The position numbers were made by a program, and so were the translations under genes. This document shows, piece by piece, positions 48,268-58,913 of a stretch of 64,000 nucleotides of DNA (the stretch's first letter is position 1; every line of letters starts with the position of its first letter). The stretch is taken from positions 1,332,001-1,396,000 of the forward strand of contig JAREIK010017918.1 of the NCBI GenBank assembly GCA_029783825.1. The letters are read 5' to 3'. The notes below the pieces were generated by a model. The model saw nothing but the letters and a program-made list of their open reading frames with translations. It was not told the DNA's origin and searched no databases. The DNA comes from Sapria himalayana (taxonomy: Eukaryota > Streptophyta > Magnoliopsida > Malpighiales > Rafflesiaceae).

Positions 48268-48465
48268 CCCCTATTCATACTCCTCATCTATTTTATCCTT
48301 TTATTTATCATTCTTCTTTTTCATCTTCTTTTCCTTCTACTTTCCCTATGCATACTCCTCATCTATTTTATCCTTTTATTTATCATTTTTCTTTTTCATC
48401 TTCTTTTACTTCTACTTTCCCTATGCATACTCATCATCTATTTTATCCTTTTATTTATCATTCTT
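48268..48465 (+). repeat. Recent 75/76-bp tandem triplication inside block 3
   Basis: Three nearly identical units start at 48268, 48344 and 48419 with CCCTAT(T/G)CATACTCCTC. Only a few substitutions separate them, so this higher-order duplication is much younger than the surrounding tract. Confidence 0.9.
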
Positions 48466-48659
48466 TTTTTACTTTTTCTTCATCTTTATATTTTTATTCT
48501 TCTTTTCTCTTTCTTTTTCTTCTACTTTTTTTTTTGTTTTTTTTCTTTATCTTCTTTTCCTTTTTTTTTAACTTTTTTTGTTTTTTCTTCTTTTTCTTCT
48601 TTATTTATTTATGATATTTTTTCTTTATCTTATTTTATTTATTTATTTATGATATTTTT

Positions 48660-48706
48660 TCTTTTTCTTTTTCTTTTTCTTTTTCTTTTTCTTTTTCTTT
48701 TTCTTC
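48660..48706 (+). repeat. (TTTTTC)n hexanucleotide array
   Basis: About eight TTTTTC units follow two copies of a TTTATTTATGATATTTTTTC segment. Confidence 0.9.
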
Positions 48707-49030
48707 TTCTTCATATTATTTTTTTCTACTTCTATTTCTTCTTTTCCATCTTTGTCTTCTATATCTTTTTCTTATCCTTCTACTATTTGTTCTCATTCTT
48801 TTACTTCTTTTTTTAATATTTTTCTTCTTCTTCATCTCTTTTTTCTTAGTGTGATTATTCTTCTTCTTCATATATTTCTTCTTTTTTTTATTCATTATCT
48901 TCAAATACTATTTCTTCTTCTTATATCTCATCTTTCTTTTTTTTTTATAAAAGGTTTTTTTTTTCTATTTTTTAAAAAAACATAACCCTCACTTGTAGGC
49001 GGAGGAAAACCTTTATAACCACATAACCCT

Positions 49031-49041
49031 ATTTATAGGAC
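49031..49041 (-). promoter_or_regulatory. TATA-box-like CTATAAATAGG (minus strand)
   Basis: The plus strand reads CCTATTTATAG. The context is promoter-like, but no downstream transcription unit is identified. Confidence 0.3.
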
Positions 49042-49225
49042 CTTACATTTACATGACAAAACCCTAACCAAAAGAACACAAAATACAAAGAAATAGGGAC
49101 ATTTTTACCACTATACTATTTACCCTTAGTTAAGTCAACTTTGGCAATAGGCTCTAGCCACTCTCTTTGTGCTCCTTCATTTTTTTTATATTTAACCTAT
49201 CATATTCAAGGATGGAGCAATGTAG

Positions 49226-49345
49226 CAAGAAGCAGCAGGTAGACTTATCGCAGCAGCAAGTAGACTTATGTGAGCAGCAGGTAGACTCATGGCAGCAACA
49301 GACAGACTCATGAGAGCAGCATGAAATTTAGCAGCAGCATCTGCT
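49226..49345 (+). repeat. GCAGCAGGTAGACTTATG-type minisatellite
   Basis: About four imperfect units of 18-25 bp each carry GCAGCA followed by GTAGACT(T/C)AT. A second weak repeat, TTGTTCAGGCAG, occurs at about 49432-49482, and CAGAATCATA-(T/C)GTATGGCAT-like phrases occur at 49565-49705. Confidence 0.7.
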
Positions 49346-50297
49346 TGTACCTTGTGGCATAAAAAGCAAATGGTAGGGAGCAGGAAGAAACATCCATACA
49401 CTCTGCATAGGTATATGCAGTATATAAGATTTGTTCAGGCAGCTTCATTTTTGTTCACGCATCTTCCTTTTTCTTTGTTCAGGCAGTTTTAGATAATATA
49501 TGCTCCTTTATTTGAGGTTGTATCAACATCTGTGTGGAGGCAGCTAATGACAGGCAGCAACAGGATCATACATATGGCATCAGAATCATATATATGGTAT
49601 CAGCATGAAATTGCATGAAGCAACATCATCTGGATTATATCTAAATTGTTGGTGGAATATGACAGTCGCTCATGATAGACAACAATAGAATCAGACGTAT
49701 GGCATTAGCTAGCAGCAGCTGGTTCTAGTGGCAGGCAGCATATGAGGATAGGCAACAGGAAGAGCTTCCCATGTGCTCGGACCTCTATCTCTCATCTTCC
49801 CCGTGTCACGGGCTCTTCTCTTCACATTGTTTCTAAAAAATTTCCAGCCGTCTTCCTTCTTCATTTATACACTTGTGAACCTGAAAAATCCAAAGAAAAA
49901 AAAATGAACGTGCCTGCAAGATAACTTGGCACCCTATTACCCTTGTCCCTTGTTAAACTTATACAAAATTAGACGAAAACTCCACAGAATTGTCGGATTA
50001 AAAAACAGAATTCTCCTTCTTAACATCCTGCAAGGAAAGTCCAAATACATATTTATAGATATGCACTATTCTGCCGAAACTGCTTGTGCAGAATTAACAC
50101 ATACATAACTCTAACATGTTTGCTTCTTTTTTAAATTCGTTATTCGAAATTACGTTCTAAGTTTTATTTTTATTTTTAAAGAATTCTCCTCCACCCTTCC
50201 TATTCCATTTAATAATACAGATAAACCAGTGTGGGGTAGAAATTCCCTGCAATGTCGGATTCCCGCACGAAAATTCCAACAGGAGGTTGAGACTTTG

Positions 50298-53200
50298 TCA
50301 TACCTTCGTGGGCTGTTTATTTGTTCTAATATAAGGAAATCCCATTTTATCTAAACATGCTATTCCCTTTAGTTTATTTGGCATGGATTCCACGTTATAT
50401 TCTATATCTCCTCTAGCGGTGCCTATTCTAGATAAACTATCCGCTAGATTATTAGCTTCTCTATATATATGTGTTATTGAGGCCTTCAGTTCATCCAAAA
50501 GGCTAAGAATTACTTCTAGATCATCTTCATATCTCCATAATATTTTCTTGTTAATTACTGTTTCGACTAATAATTTCGAGTCTACCTGAACTTCTATATT
50601 TTTAAAATTTAGCTGCTTACATATCTCTAACCCTGATTTCAATGCTTTAATTTCTGATTCTAGGGCCGAGGAGGCTCTACTTGATCTGGTGAAAGCTCTC
50701 TTTACTGTCCCTGTATGATCTCTTATTACCCCGCCTCCTCCTGCTATTCCAGTGTCCCTGCTAAAACTACCATCCATATTAAGTGAATATTTGCCAACCG
50801 GTGGAGTGTTCCAATGTATACATTTAACCAATTGCTGTTTTATAACTTTATAAGTGAGGTCCCATACTTTCTCAAGCTTCTTTTCTTGTTTCATTTCCTC
50901 TATTTTTATAGGTTTCATTATTGATATATTACATATCTCCTTTCTAATATCTTTTGTAATTTCTGTTAAATTCAACCTTTTATTTTCAAATTTACTTTTG
51001 TTTCGAGATTTCCATATGCACCAAATAATTAGATGCGGCAATTTCTGATTAAGCCATTTTCTGGTGAGGCTTTTCGTGTTTTCACTTTCCCATTTTTTAA
51101 CTTTATCTATTAATCCATCATCTTTGTTACATATTCTTTTTTCCCCTTCCATCTCTCTCCATATTTCCGCTGCAATTGGCCCATTGGAAAATAAATGATC
51201 GGTTGTTTCAACTGCTTGTGAACAACATTCACATCTTGATGCCATTTTTATCCCTTTTTTTTTGTATATTCTTATCTACCGGTATAGCATTCATTAGAGC
51301 CTTCCATGTGAAGGAACGCATTTTTTGCGGGATGTTTTCTTGCCATACCCATTTAAATAAAGTTTGAGCCGGTTTTTTCTTTCTGACCAGATCTTTTGCC
51401 GACTTGAGGGAGAAGTTTCCTTGTGGTGTTAAAGTCCATTTCCAGCCACTCTTCTTTAGTGTGGAGTGTGAGTCTACTATCTCTTTTTGTTTTTCCATTG
51501 AATTCCAGCTATTCGAAGCTTTCTGAGGGGTCTTATTCTTATTATCTAAATATTTTGCCCGCATATATTTAGCCCATAGATTATCACTTTCTTTAAGTCT
51601 CCACTAGCCTTTGCAATCCCAGGCAGCTGCCAAGTCCTGAAGGCTCATTAGACCTAATCCTGCTTCCTATTTCGGATAATAGATACTTTTCCAGTCCTTC
51701 CAGTGTAATTTATTTCTACCTTGTTTTTTACCCCATAAGAAGTTAGCCATTTCTGATTCGAGTTTTTTAATAAATTTTTTAGGGGGATGTATGACTGATA
51801 AAATATGTGTTAGTGTGCTTTGTAAGACATGTGAGAGCAGCGTTATCCTCCCCCCAAATCCTAGGAGCTCTTCTTTTCATCCTGCTATTATCTTTCTTAG
51901 CTTATCTTGAAGGTAAGTTAGATATTCTTCCTTCAATCTCCCCTCATATATCAGACAACCTAGGTACATTAATGCCCCTTTAATTTCTGCGAAGCCTGTG
52001 ATATTTTTGATTTTATCTACTAACTTTAATTTTGCATTTTTAGCAAGCATAAACTGACATTTACTTTTATTTACCATTTGGCCTCTCTCTTTTTCAAATA
52101 TTTGAAGAAGATCCATAAGATTCATTAATGAATTTGTACTAGCATTTGTAAAAATTATAAGGTCATCTGCGTAGGCTAAACAGCCTATTCTTGGTGTATT
52201 CCTTGGTTGTCTGAATGACATTATTTTACCTTTGGATATTCTCTTGTTCAAGTTTCGTATTAATAATTCTAAGTAGATATCTAAAAGAAGGGGGGATAAC
52301 GGATCCCCTTGCCTTAAACTTCTATTAGGTTTGAATTCCTCACTTATCTTTCCATTTACAAGGACTCTTACCCAAGTACTTGAAATGCATCTATATATTA
52401 GATCTATGGTTAGCTCAGAGAAACTGAACCTTCTCAGCACAAAACAAAGGGTATCCCATTCTACTCTATCGAAGGCTTTCGATAGATCTAGTTTGACCAC
52501 TACATTTTTTCCTCTTGATTTACCTCATATTTCTTTCATCATTTCTGATGCAAGTTTTATATTTTCAATCATTAATCTATTTTTAACAAAACCAGTTTGT
52601 TCCTGAGATATTATTGACGGTAAAATTAAGCATTGCATAAACTTATTGGTCTATAATCCTCGCATTTCTGTGGTGATTCTTTTTTTGGAATTAATACTAT
52701 AAAAGATTTTGCCCATGATTTTGGGATTTCCACACCTACAAAAAAACTTGCAATTGCAGGGACTAGCTCAGTTTTAACCATATGCCAGTTTGCCTGGAAA
52801 AAATAATTATTCCAACCATCCGGTCCTACTGCACTTTATTTATCAAGACTAAAGACAACCTCTTTAACTTCTGGTTCTTCTGGGATCAATTCCATTAAAT
52901 GGTTTTGAGCTTCCGTAATGGTTGCCCTAATCTCATGCATTAGAGAATTGTCTATCCTACGTGACTGACTGCATAATTGGTTTTCAAAAAAATTTTTAAA
53001 AAGTGTTCCTATTTCTTTTTCATCTTCTACCCATTTTCCTTCTTCATTTTTTAGTCCTTTAATTTTATTCTTTTGAGATTTTATTTTAGTCATATTGTAA
53101 AAAATTTAGTATTACGGTCACCATCTTTTAACCATTTAATCTTTGCACGTTGTTTCCAATAAATTTTTTCTATGTGTAATTTCAACCTCAGTTCTCCTTT

Positions 53201-54164
53201 AGCCTTACTTAGTTCTATCTGAGTTTCATTATTATTAGTGGAGTCAAAATCTTGTTCCAGCTTGGCTACTTTTTCTTCAACTTTTTTTAGCTGCTGATTT
53301 AATTTTCCAAAGACCTCTTTATTCCATGTTTTTAAGCAAACTTTTAGCCTCAGAAGCTTAATTGATAGAACTTGCATCGGCTTGCCCTCTGCTGGTTCTT
53401 TCCAAGACTCTTTGACAAGGCTTTCAAAGCTTGCATGCTTTACCCACATATTTTGGAATTTGAAATTAGACGTATTACCCTGGTTTCTTTGAATCGTGAT
53501 AAGCAGAGGGCTATGGTCAGAACAAGTTCTATTTAAGTGTCTAAGCCCCGTAATCCCTTGTGAGGTGACCCACTTTGTGTTACACATTATCCTATCCAGT
53601 CGAGCCCAGATGACTCCTCTTTTTTTCTGATTATTACACCAGGTATATCTCGAACCAGTGAAATCTATTTCCATTAGGTTAGTAATAGCTATTGTGTCAT
53701 TAAATTGTTTCATTGCTACCTTATCCGGTGGTTTGCCACCTTTTTTTTCTTGAGGGCTTCTAATTATATTAAAGTCATCTCCTATGATCCAAGGTGAATT
53801 TCTACTTGCTATATCTTTCATTTCCTCCCATAGAGCTAATCTAGATTGTTTATCATTTTTTGCATAAACTGCTGAATTATTTGATCTGTGTTCTTATCTA
53901 ATTTGAAATGTACTATTTGTTCAGTATCTTTTAATATTTTAATTTCAGCTTATTGTGCCATAAGATCCAAAGTTTACTATTTAGGTTAGCATAAGCCTTA
54001 TTAAATCCTAAAATTTCTCTATATTTATTTAATTGATCTTGCAAGACCATTGGCTATGCAATAATCATTAATGAAATTTTGTGTTCTTTAATTTAAAGTC
54101 TTAATCTATTTATCGTGGGGCTATTAGCTACCCCCCTAACATTCCAATATAGGCATCTATCCAT
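50298..54164 (-). pseudogene. LINE-B ORF2: endonuclease, reverse transcriptase, zf-RVT, RNase H (damaged)
   Basis: ORF2 starts at 54164, 6 bp after the ORF1 stop. Domains in order are endonuclease (54164-about 53450: 'LYWNVRG', 'IIGDDFN', 'RYTWCN', 'ARLDR', 'CSDHSPL'), a basic coiled linker, and RT (about 52900-51900). RT motifs are 'SAVGPDGW', 'DYRPISL', 'KLDLSKAFDRVEWD', 'QGDPLSPLL' and YADD at 52162-52173. A connection region, a zf-RVT-like segment ('CECCSQAVETTDHLF') and RNase H follow. Lesions include several stops in the endonuclease start, a frameshift near 53092 after 'GDRNTKFF', a stop at 52836-52838 before 'SAVGPDGW', stops at about 51600-51670, and a frameshift in a 9-A run (51255-51263). 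Full length would be about 1290 codons. The enzyme would cut target DNA and copy LINE RNA in the nucleus; this copy cannot as read. Confidence 0.9.
50421..50798 (-). other. RNase H domain of LINE-B ORF2
   Basis: The last open segment of ORF2 (51245-50298, 315 codons) ends in an RNase H fold: 'LNMDGS' (first Asp), 'SSALESEIKAL' (Glu), 'VQVDSKLLV' (Asp) and 'REANNLADSLSR' (final Asp). All four acidic positions are present. A C-terminal RNase H is known in a subset of plant L1-lineage LINEs and would remove RNA from the RNA-DNA hybrid. This segment is uninterrupted. Confidence 0.85.
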
Positions 54165-54170
54165 TAAAAC

Positions 54171-55526
54171 CTAATTTGGCTTGGGCTCGAGTTGTACACT
54201 TAGATTCATAGGACATGTTAGCATATTTTTCGTATTTCTTACTGTTTTAGGAGTGTGAGTATTATCATGCTTAATCTCATTATATTTTACCTGTTTTCCA
54301 AGCACCATGACCATTTGCTTTAGTGCCTCCATAGATTGGGTTCTTGAGAGATTCCCCCAATCTTCATTGTAAATATATATATCATCCTTAGCTTTCACCT
54401 CAGGCTCGTCTTGGGATACATCACCCATGTTAATTGAAGGACAACTAAAAATTACCGATTCATCTTCAGGGAAGTCCAGAAGATCCTCATTTATCCACGC
54501 ATAATCTTCAAGTTTTTCTTTCAATACAATTCTGGTTTTAGATGTTTTTTTATGTTTTCTCCTGTGTTTTACCTCATCCCATCCTTTATTTAAGTTAACA
54601 TCCTTCTCTATCTCCAAGTTAGTCTCTGTCGGGATTACTTCTTCTTGAGTATTCTTTGGGTAATCTGCTGGAAAACATGGGATATTTTCACTGTCCAGGT
54701 CTCCCTTCGGCTGGATATTTTGTTTGTGAAGAGGGGCCTCCTCTTTCCTTATCCATTGCATTACCTTCTTACCTCCTCCTTCATGCCGCTGCCCATTATT
54801 CTGCTCATCTTCTCCCACCTTGCACGATAGATTTTCATGCCCGAGCCTCTTACAACTTAGGCAGTAAGGAGGAAGGCTTTCAGGGATGACAATTTGCCAA
54901 AACCCCTCAGCCTGTTCACCGTCACCACTGCCTATCCATATTTTGTAGGGCGGTTTAGTTAAGAGGTTAAGCTCGACACATACACGAGCTTTATTCGGCC
55001 TTGACATGGTTACTGTGGCTTCGTCCCGTAGCATGGGCTTTCCCAAACACGACGAAATTGCATAGAGAGATGTTTCAGAGAATAAATGTAGTGGCATAAA
55101 TGGCAATGTAAACCATACAGGGGCTATAGGCGCCTCTTCAAGAGGAGTGAAATCCTTTGTCCACTTCAGTATACACATGGGGAAGCCGTCGACTTGCCAT
55201 AATCCCCGCTGCCATAGGCGATATTGATCTTCCAGTAGTGAGCATTGCAGCACAACATGTTTGGCGTCGAAATCAGCAAACTTCACCTTCCCCTTAAGCT
55301 TTAAATTATCAATAAATTTCTGAACTCCAATCGCACGAGGCCTACCGTGAGAGAACTTACCGACGAGCCTATATTCGAAAGGTTCTAAGAGCCTTCGAGT
55401 TTCTTCGGCAGAGAAGATGATAACCGAAAGCCCATTTTTATTCCCTTGAGTTCGTAAAATTGGCGTGGTTCCTTTCACAATCGAGGCAAAAGACTTATTG
55501 TTTAATAATAAGTCAGTTTTCTCCAT
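54171..55526 (-). CDS. LINE-B ORF1 protein (DUF4283-like region plus CCHC zinc knuckle)
   Basis: The frame is open from the ATG at 55526-55524 to the stop at 54171-54173 (451 codons). I prefer this start ('MEKTDLLLNNKSFASIV') because the frame further upstream runs into the T/C tract, giving Lys/Met-rich nonsense. A DUF4283-type domain covers about residues 30-190 ('RLVGKFSHGRPRAIGVQKFI', then 'GLWQVDGFPMCILKWTKDF', 'PVWFTLPFMPLHLFS', 'GKPMLRDEATVTMSRPNKAR', 'VCVEL'). A canonical CCHC knuckle CLSCKRLGHENLSC (54822-54863, about residues 222-235) follows, and the tail is charged and hydrophilic. It is an RNA-binding chaperone-type LINE protein. Translation of this frame is not disrupted, but no promoter is evident. 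Confidence 0.85.
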   Translation of the reverse strand: MEKTDLLLNNKSFASIVKGTTPILRTQGNKNGLSVIIFSAEETRRLLEPFEYRLVGKFSHGRPRAIGVQKFIDNLKLKGKVKFADFDAKHVVLQCSLLEDQYRLWQRGLWQVDGFPMCILKWTKDFTPLEEAPIAPVWFTLPFMPLHLFSETSLYAISSCLGKPMLRDEATVTMSRPNKARVCVELNLLTKPPYKIWIGSGDGEQAEGFWQIVIPESLPPYCLSCKRLGHENLSCKVGEDEQNNGQRHEGGGKKVMQWIRKEEAPLHKQNIQPKGDLDSENIPCFPADYPKNTQEEVIPTETNLEIEKDVNLNKGWDEVKHRRKHKKTSKTRIVLKEKLEDYAWINEDLLDFPEDESVIFSCPSINMGDVSQDEPEVKAKDDIYIYNEDWGNLSRTQSMEALKQMVMVLGKQVKYNEIKHDNTHTPKTVRNTKNMLTCPMNLSVQLEPKPN

Positions 55527-55559
55527 TCTCACCTTGAATAGAGCTTGATTTGAGCAGAA

Positions 55560-55601
55560 ATGGAGGGTTTCTTGCAAGCAATGGAGGGTTTCTCTCGCAA
55601 G
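55560..55601 (-). repeat. Two 21-bp tandem units in the LINE-B 5' leader
   Basis: ATGGAGGGTTTCTTGCAAGC and ATGGAGGGTTTCTCTCGCAA (plus strand) lie directly next to each other, upstream of the ORF1 start. Confidence 0.85.
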
Positions 55602-58600
55602 CTGAATTCTCGCAAGGTTAGTTATATATAGTTTATTATATATCATCTTATTCTTCTTCATCTTTATTTTCATCTTCTTTTACTATTTCTACTTCATCTT
55701 CTTTTTCTTCTTCTATTTCTTCTTCTTCAACCTCTTCATCTTCTTGTTCTAACCTTTCTTCTTCTTCTTCTCCTTCATTTTTTTTAGTTTTTTTCTTTTT
55801 CCACTCATTGTTCTTCTTGTTATTTCCATTTTTATTATTCGTATTATTATTCTTATTATGTTTTTTTATCTCTATTTCTTCTTCTTTTTCTTCTTCATTT
55901 TTTTGTTCTTTTTCCACTCGTTATTCTTCTTGCTATTCCTCTTTTCTTATTCTTTTTTTATTCTTATTATTATTCTTTTCTTCTTCTCTTCCTCTTCCTC
56001 CTCCTCCTCCTATTCTTCTAACTAACATTTTATGCATTATCATCATTATCATCTTCTTCTTGTTCTTATTCTTCTTCTTCTCCAACTTTTCATATTCTTG
56101 TTGTTGTTCTTATTTTAATTCTTGTTGTTCTTCTTCATATTCTTGTTATTTAACTTATTATAATTCTTCTAAAAATTATTATTATTATTGTTCCCCTTAT
56201 TTTTCTCTTTCTTCTTTTTTGTCTCCTTTATCTTCTTATACTTCTTTTCTTATTCTTTACCATCATCATAATTATCTTCTTTTACTTTTTTTACTTCTCC
56301 ATTTCTTCCTCCTTATACTTTTTATTCTCCTTCTTCTTCACTTATTATCATTCTTCTTCTCGTTTTTCTTTTTTTCTTCTTCATGACCATGTTCTTATTA
56401 TTATTCTTCTTCTTTTTTGTTATTCATTTTTTCTTTTCTTTTTCTTATTATTTTTTCTTCATGATTTTTATCCTCTTCTACTACTTGTTTTTTTTATCAC
56501 CTCTTCTTACACTTATTTCTTGGTCTTATCCTCATTCTTCTTCTTTTTTTTCTTCATCTTCTCTTTTCATTTTTTTCTTCTTTTTCTTCTTCTTAAACTA
56601 CTTTCTTCTTCTTGTTCTTGCACTACTTTCTTCTTATTTTGTACTACTTTCTTCTTCTTTTTCTTTTTGTCTTCATTCTTCTTAATCTATTTTTGCTTAT
56701 TTTTCTTATTATTTTTGTTACTAATTATCTTCTTCACAATATTATTCTTACTATTATTTTTTTATCTCTACTTCTTTTTTTCATTTTTATTCTTTTTTTC
56801 ACCTTTTCTTTTCTTTCTTTTTTTTACCTTTTCTATTCTTTCGTTTTCTTTTTTTCTCTGATTCTTTTTCTTATTATTATTATTATTATTATTAATCTTC
56901 TTCTTTATAATATTATTATTACTAATATTTTTTGTATCTTTTTTTTCTTCTTTTCATTCTTCTACTTATTCTTCTTCTTGCTCTCCTTATTATTCTTCTT
57001 TCTTATTTTTTGTTCTTCTTATCTATATGATTTTTCTTGTATTTTATTTCTACTACTTCTTCTTGTTTCTTCTTTTTCTTCTTTTTCTTCTTTTTCTTCT
57101 TTTTCTTCTCGTTTCTTTTTTTTCTTCTTATTTCTTCGTTTTTTTCTTCTTCTTCTTCTTGTTTCTCCTTGTTTTTTCTTCTTCTTCTTCTTTTCCTTCT
57201 TTGTCTTCATCTTATTATCTTTATTCTTCTTCTCTTTCTTCTTCTTCTCTTTCTTTTTTAACTTTATGTTATTCTTCTACTTATGATTCTTTTTTTCTTG
57301 TTCTTTTGCTTCCTTTTCTAGTTATTAATATTATTATATTTATTATTCGATCTCTTCTTCTTATTTTTTTTCTTCTCCCCATTTTTCTTCTTTCTTATGA
57401 TCATGATTATCATCATGATCATCATAATTATCATCTTCTTCATCTTTATATTCTTTTTTTTGATTTTCTTATTATGTTTATTATTCTTTATATCTTCATT
57501 TTCTTATTCATTTTCTTTTTTATTCTACTTCTTATTCTTCTTTATTAACTTGTTGTTTTTCTTTTATTTCTTCTTTTTGTTCTTTTTCTTGTTATTCTCA
57601 TTCTTTTTATTCTTTTTACATCATCATCCTCCTCCACCTCCTTCTTCTTATTGATTATTTCTTTCTCATCATTCTTACTTTAATTCTTCTTTTTATTTCT
57701 TTTTTTATCATTCTTACTTTTATTCTTCTTACCTATCATCTTTATCTTTATATACTTTTCTTTCTTATCCTTCTACTTCTACTTGGTCTTTTTTTAATCT
57801 TGTTTTTTAGCATATTTTTTTTTCTTCCTATTCTCCTCCTCCCCCTACTCCTCATACTTCTACTTCTTATTTTTCTAATTCTCCTTGTACATCTCATTTT
57901 CAACTACACCTTTTTTCTTCTTCTTATTCTTAAATATATTTTTCATTTTGTCTTCTTCTTTTTCTTTATCTTATTATACTTTTTATTCTCTTTATTTTTA
58001 TTTCTTCTTCTACTATTTTTTCTTCTTATGATTCTTTTTCTTGTTCTTGTTATTTTTGTTTCTTTTGTCTTCTTCATCTTATTTGTATCATTCTTCACAT
58101 TCTTCTTCTTATATTTTTTTTCTTCTCATTCTACTTCATCTTCTTTTTTTCATTTTCTTGTTCGCCTTTTTCTTTTTCCTTCTTATTTTTTTACTTATCA
58201 TTATTATTATTGTTGTTTTTAATCTTCTTTTTCTTGTTATTATTATTTCAATTATTTTTTTATTTGTTTTTCTTATTATTCTTTTTCTTCTTCTTCTTTT
58301 CATTCTTCATCTTATTCTTTTTTCCTGGTGCTTCTTCTTCTTTTTCTTCTTGTACTTTTCTTCTTCTTTTTCCTTCATATTCGACTTCTTTTTCTTATTC
58401 TTTTTCATTTTTTCTTCTTGTTCTTATACAACTTCTTTTTTTCTATTTCTTTTTCTTCTTCTTCCTTTTCTTTTTGCTATTCTTCTTCTCTTCTTATTAT
58501 TATCTATATCACATTCTTCTTTTTATTATTATCCTTGTCCCATTTTTCTTCTTATTTTTTTTCATCTTCATGTTGTTCTTCTACTTTTGATTAATTTTCG

Positions 58601-58884
58601 TATATTTTTGTCCTTCTCATTCTAGTTATTTTTATTATTTTTCTTCTATTGCTTCTTAATCTTCTTCTTGTTATTCTCATTCTTCTTTTTGTTCTCACAA
58701 TTTTTTTTCTTCTTATCTTTTTTCTTTCTTCTCTTTATTTTTTTTATCTTTCTTCTTCTTCACCTACTTTTATTTATTGTCCATCTTCTTCTTGATCTTT
58801 TCTTCATCTGCTTTTTCAGCTTATTTTTTGCTTTTATTCTCTCCTTGCTATTTCTCCCCCTCAAACTTTTTAATATTCTTATTC

Positions 58885-58913
58885 CCCTCCTCCTCCTCCT
58901 CCTCCTCCTCCTT
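58885..58913 (+). repeat. (CCT)n run
   Basis: About nine to ten CCT units make a C-rich island in the T-rich tract. Confidence 0.9.

Larger units (their letters stand above)
47530..48976 (+). repeat. T/C-rich diverged triplet tract, block 3
   Basis: About 1.45 kb has the same composition and polarity as blocks 1 and 2. It includes an ATT run at about 48049-48093, a 75-bp triplication and a TTTTTC hexamer array. It ends in T-runs at about 48940-48976 against A-runs and unique sequence. Confidence 0.95.
48977..50160. other. Unassigned sequence left of LINE-B, possible retroelement LTR or LINE 3' end
   Basis: About 1.2 kb is bounded left by T-runs of block 3 and right by LINE-B. On the minus strand CTATAAATAGG (49031-49041) is a good TATA-type match near AACCCTAA-like leader motifs, a combination often seen in plant LTR promoters. 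No paired LTR was found. It could instead be a long 3' UTR of LINE-B ending in the poly-T at 48950-48976. Neither reading is proven. Short open frames here show no known domain. Confidence 0.35.
50160..55640 (-). mobile_element. LINE-B: nearly full-length L1-like LINE with RNase H
   Basis: On the minus strand, a short 5' segment (with two copies of a 21-bp unit at 55560-55601) is followed by ORF1 (55526-54171) and ORF2 (54164-50298). A short 3' segment follows, ending at an A-rich run (T-rich on plus at about 50161-50176). The alternative 3' end is the poly-T at 48950-48976. The 5' end directly abuts T/C block 4. ORF1 is intact and ORF2 has a limited number of lesions, so this copy is much younger than LINE-A. 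Target duplications could not be recognised in the low-complexity flank. Confidence 0.85.

Noticed and set aside
48977..49080. Telomere-like AACCCT/CCCTAA motifs
   Set aside because: They are isolated occurrences in different contexts, not a tandem array, so they are not an interstitial telomere.
50383..54889. Plus-strand frames opposite LINE-B (for example 50383-50589, 52331-52606, 54645-54889)
   Set aside because: They are antisense shadows of ORF1 and ORF2, which have clear domain motifs on the minus strand.
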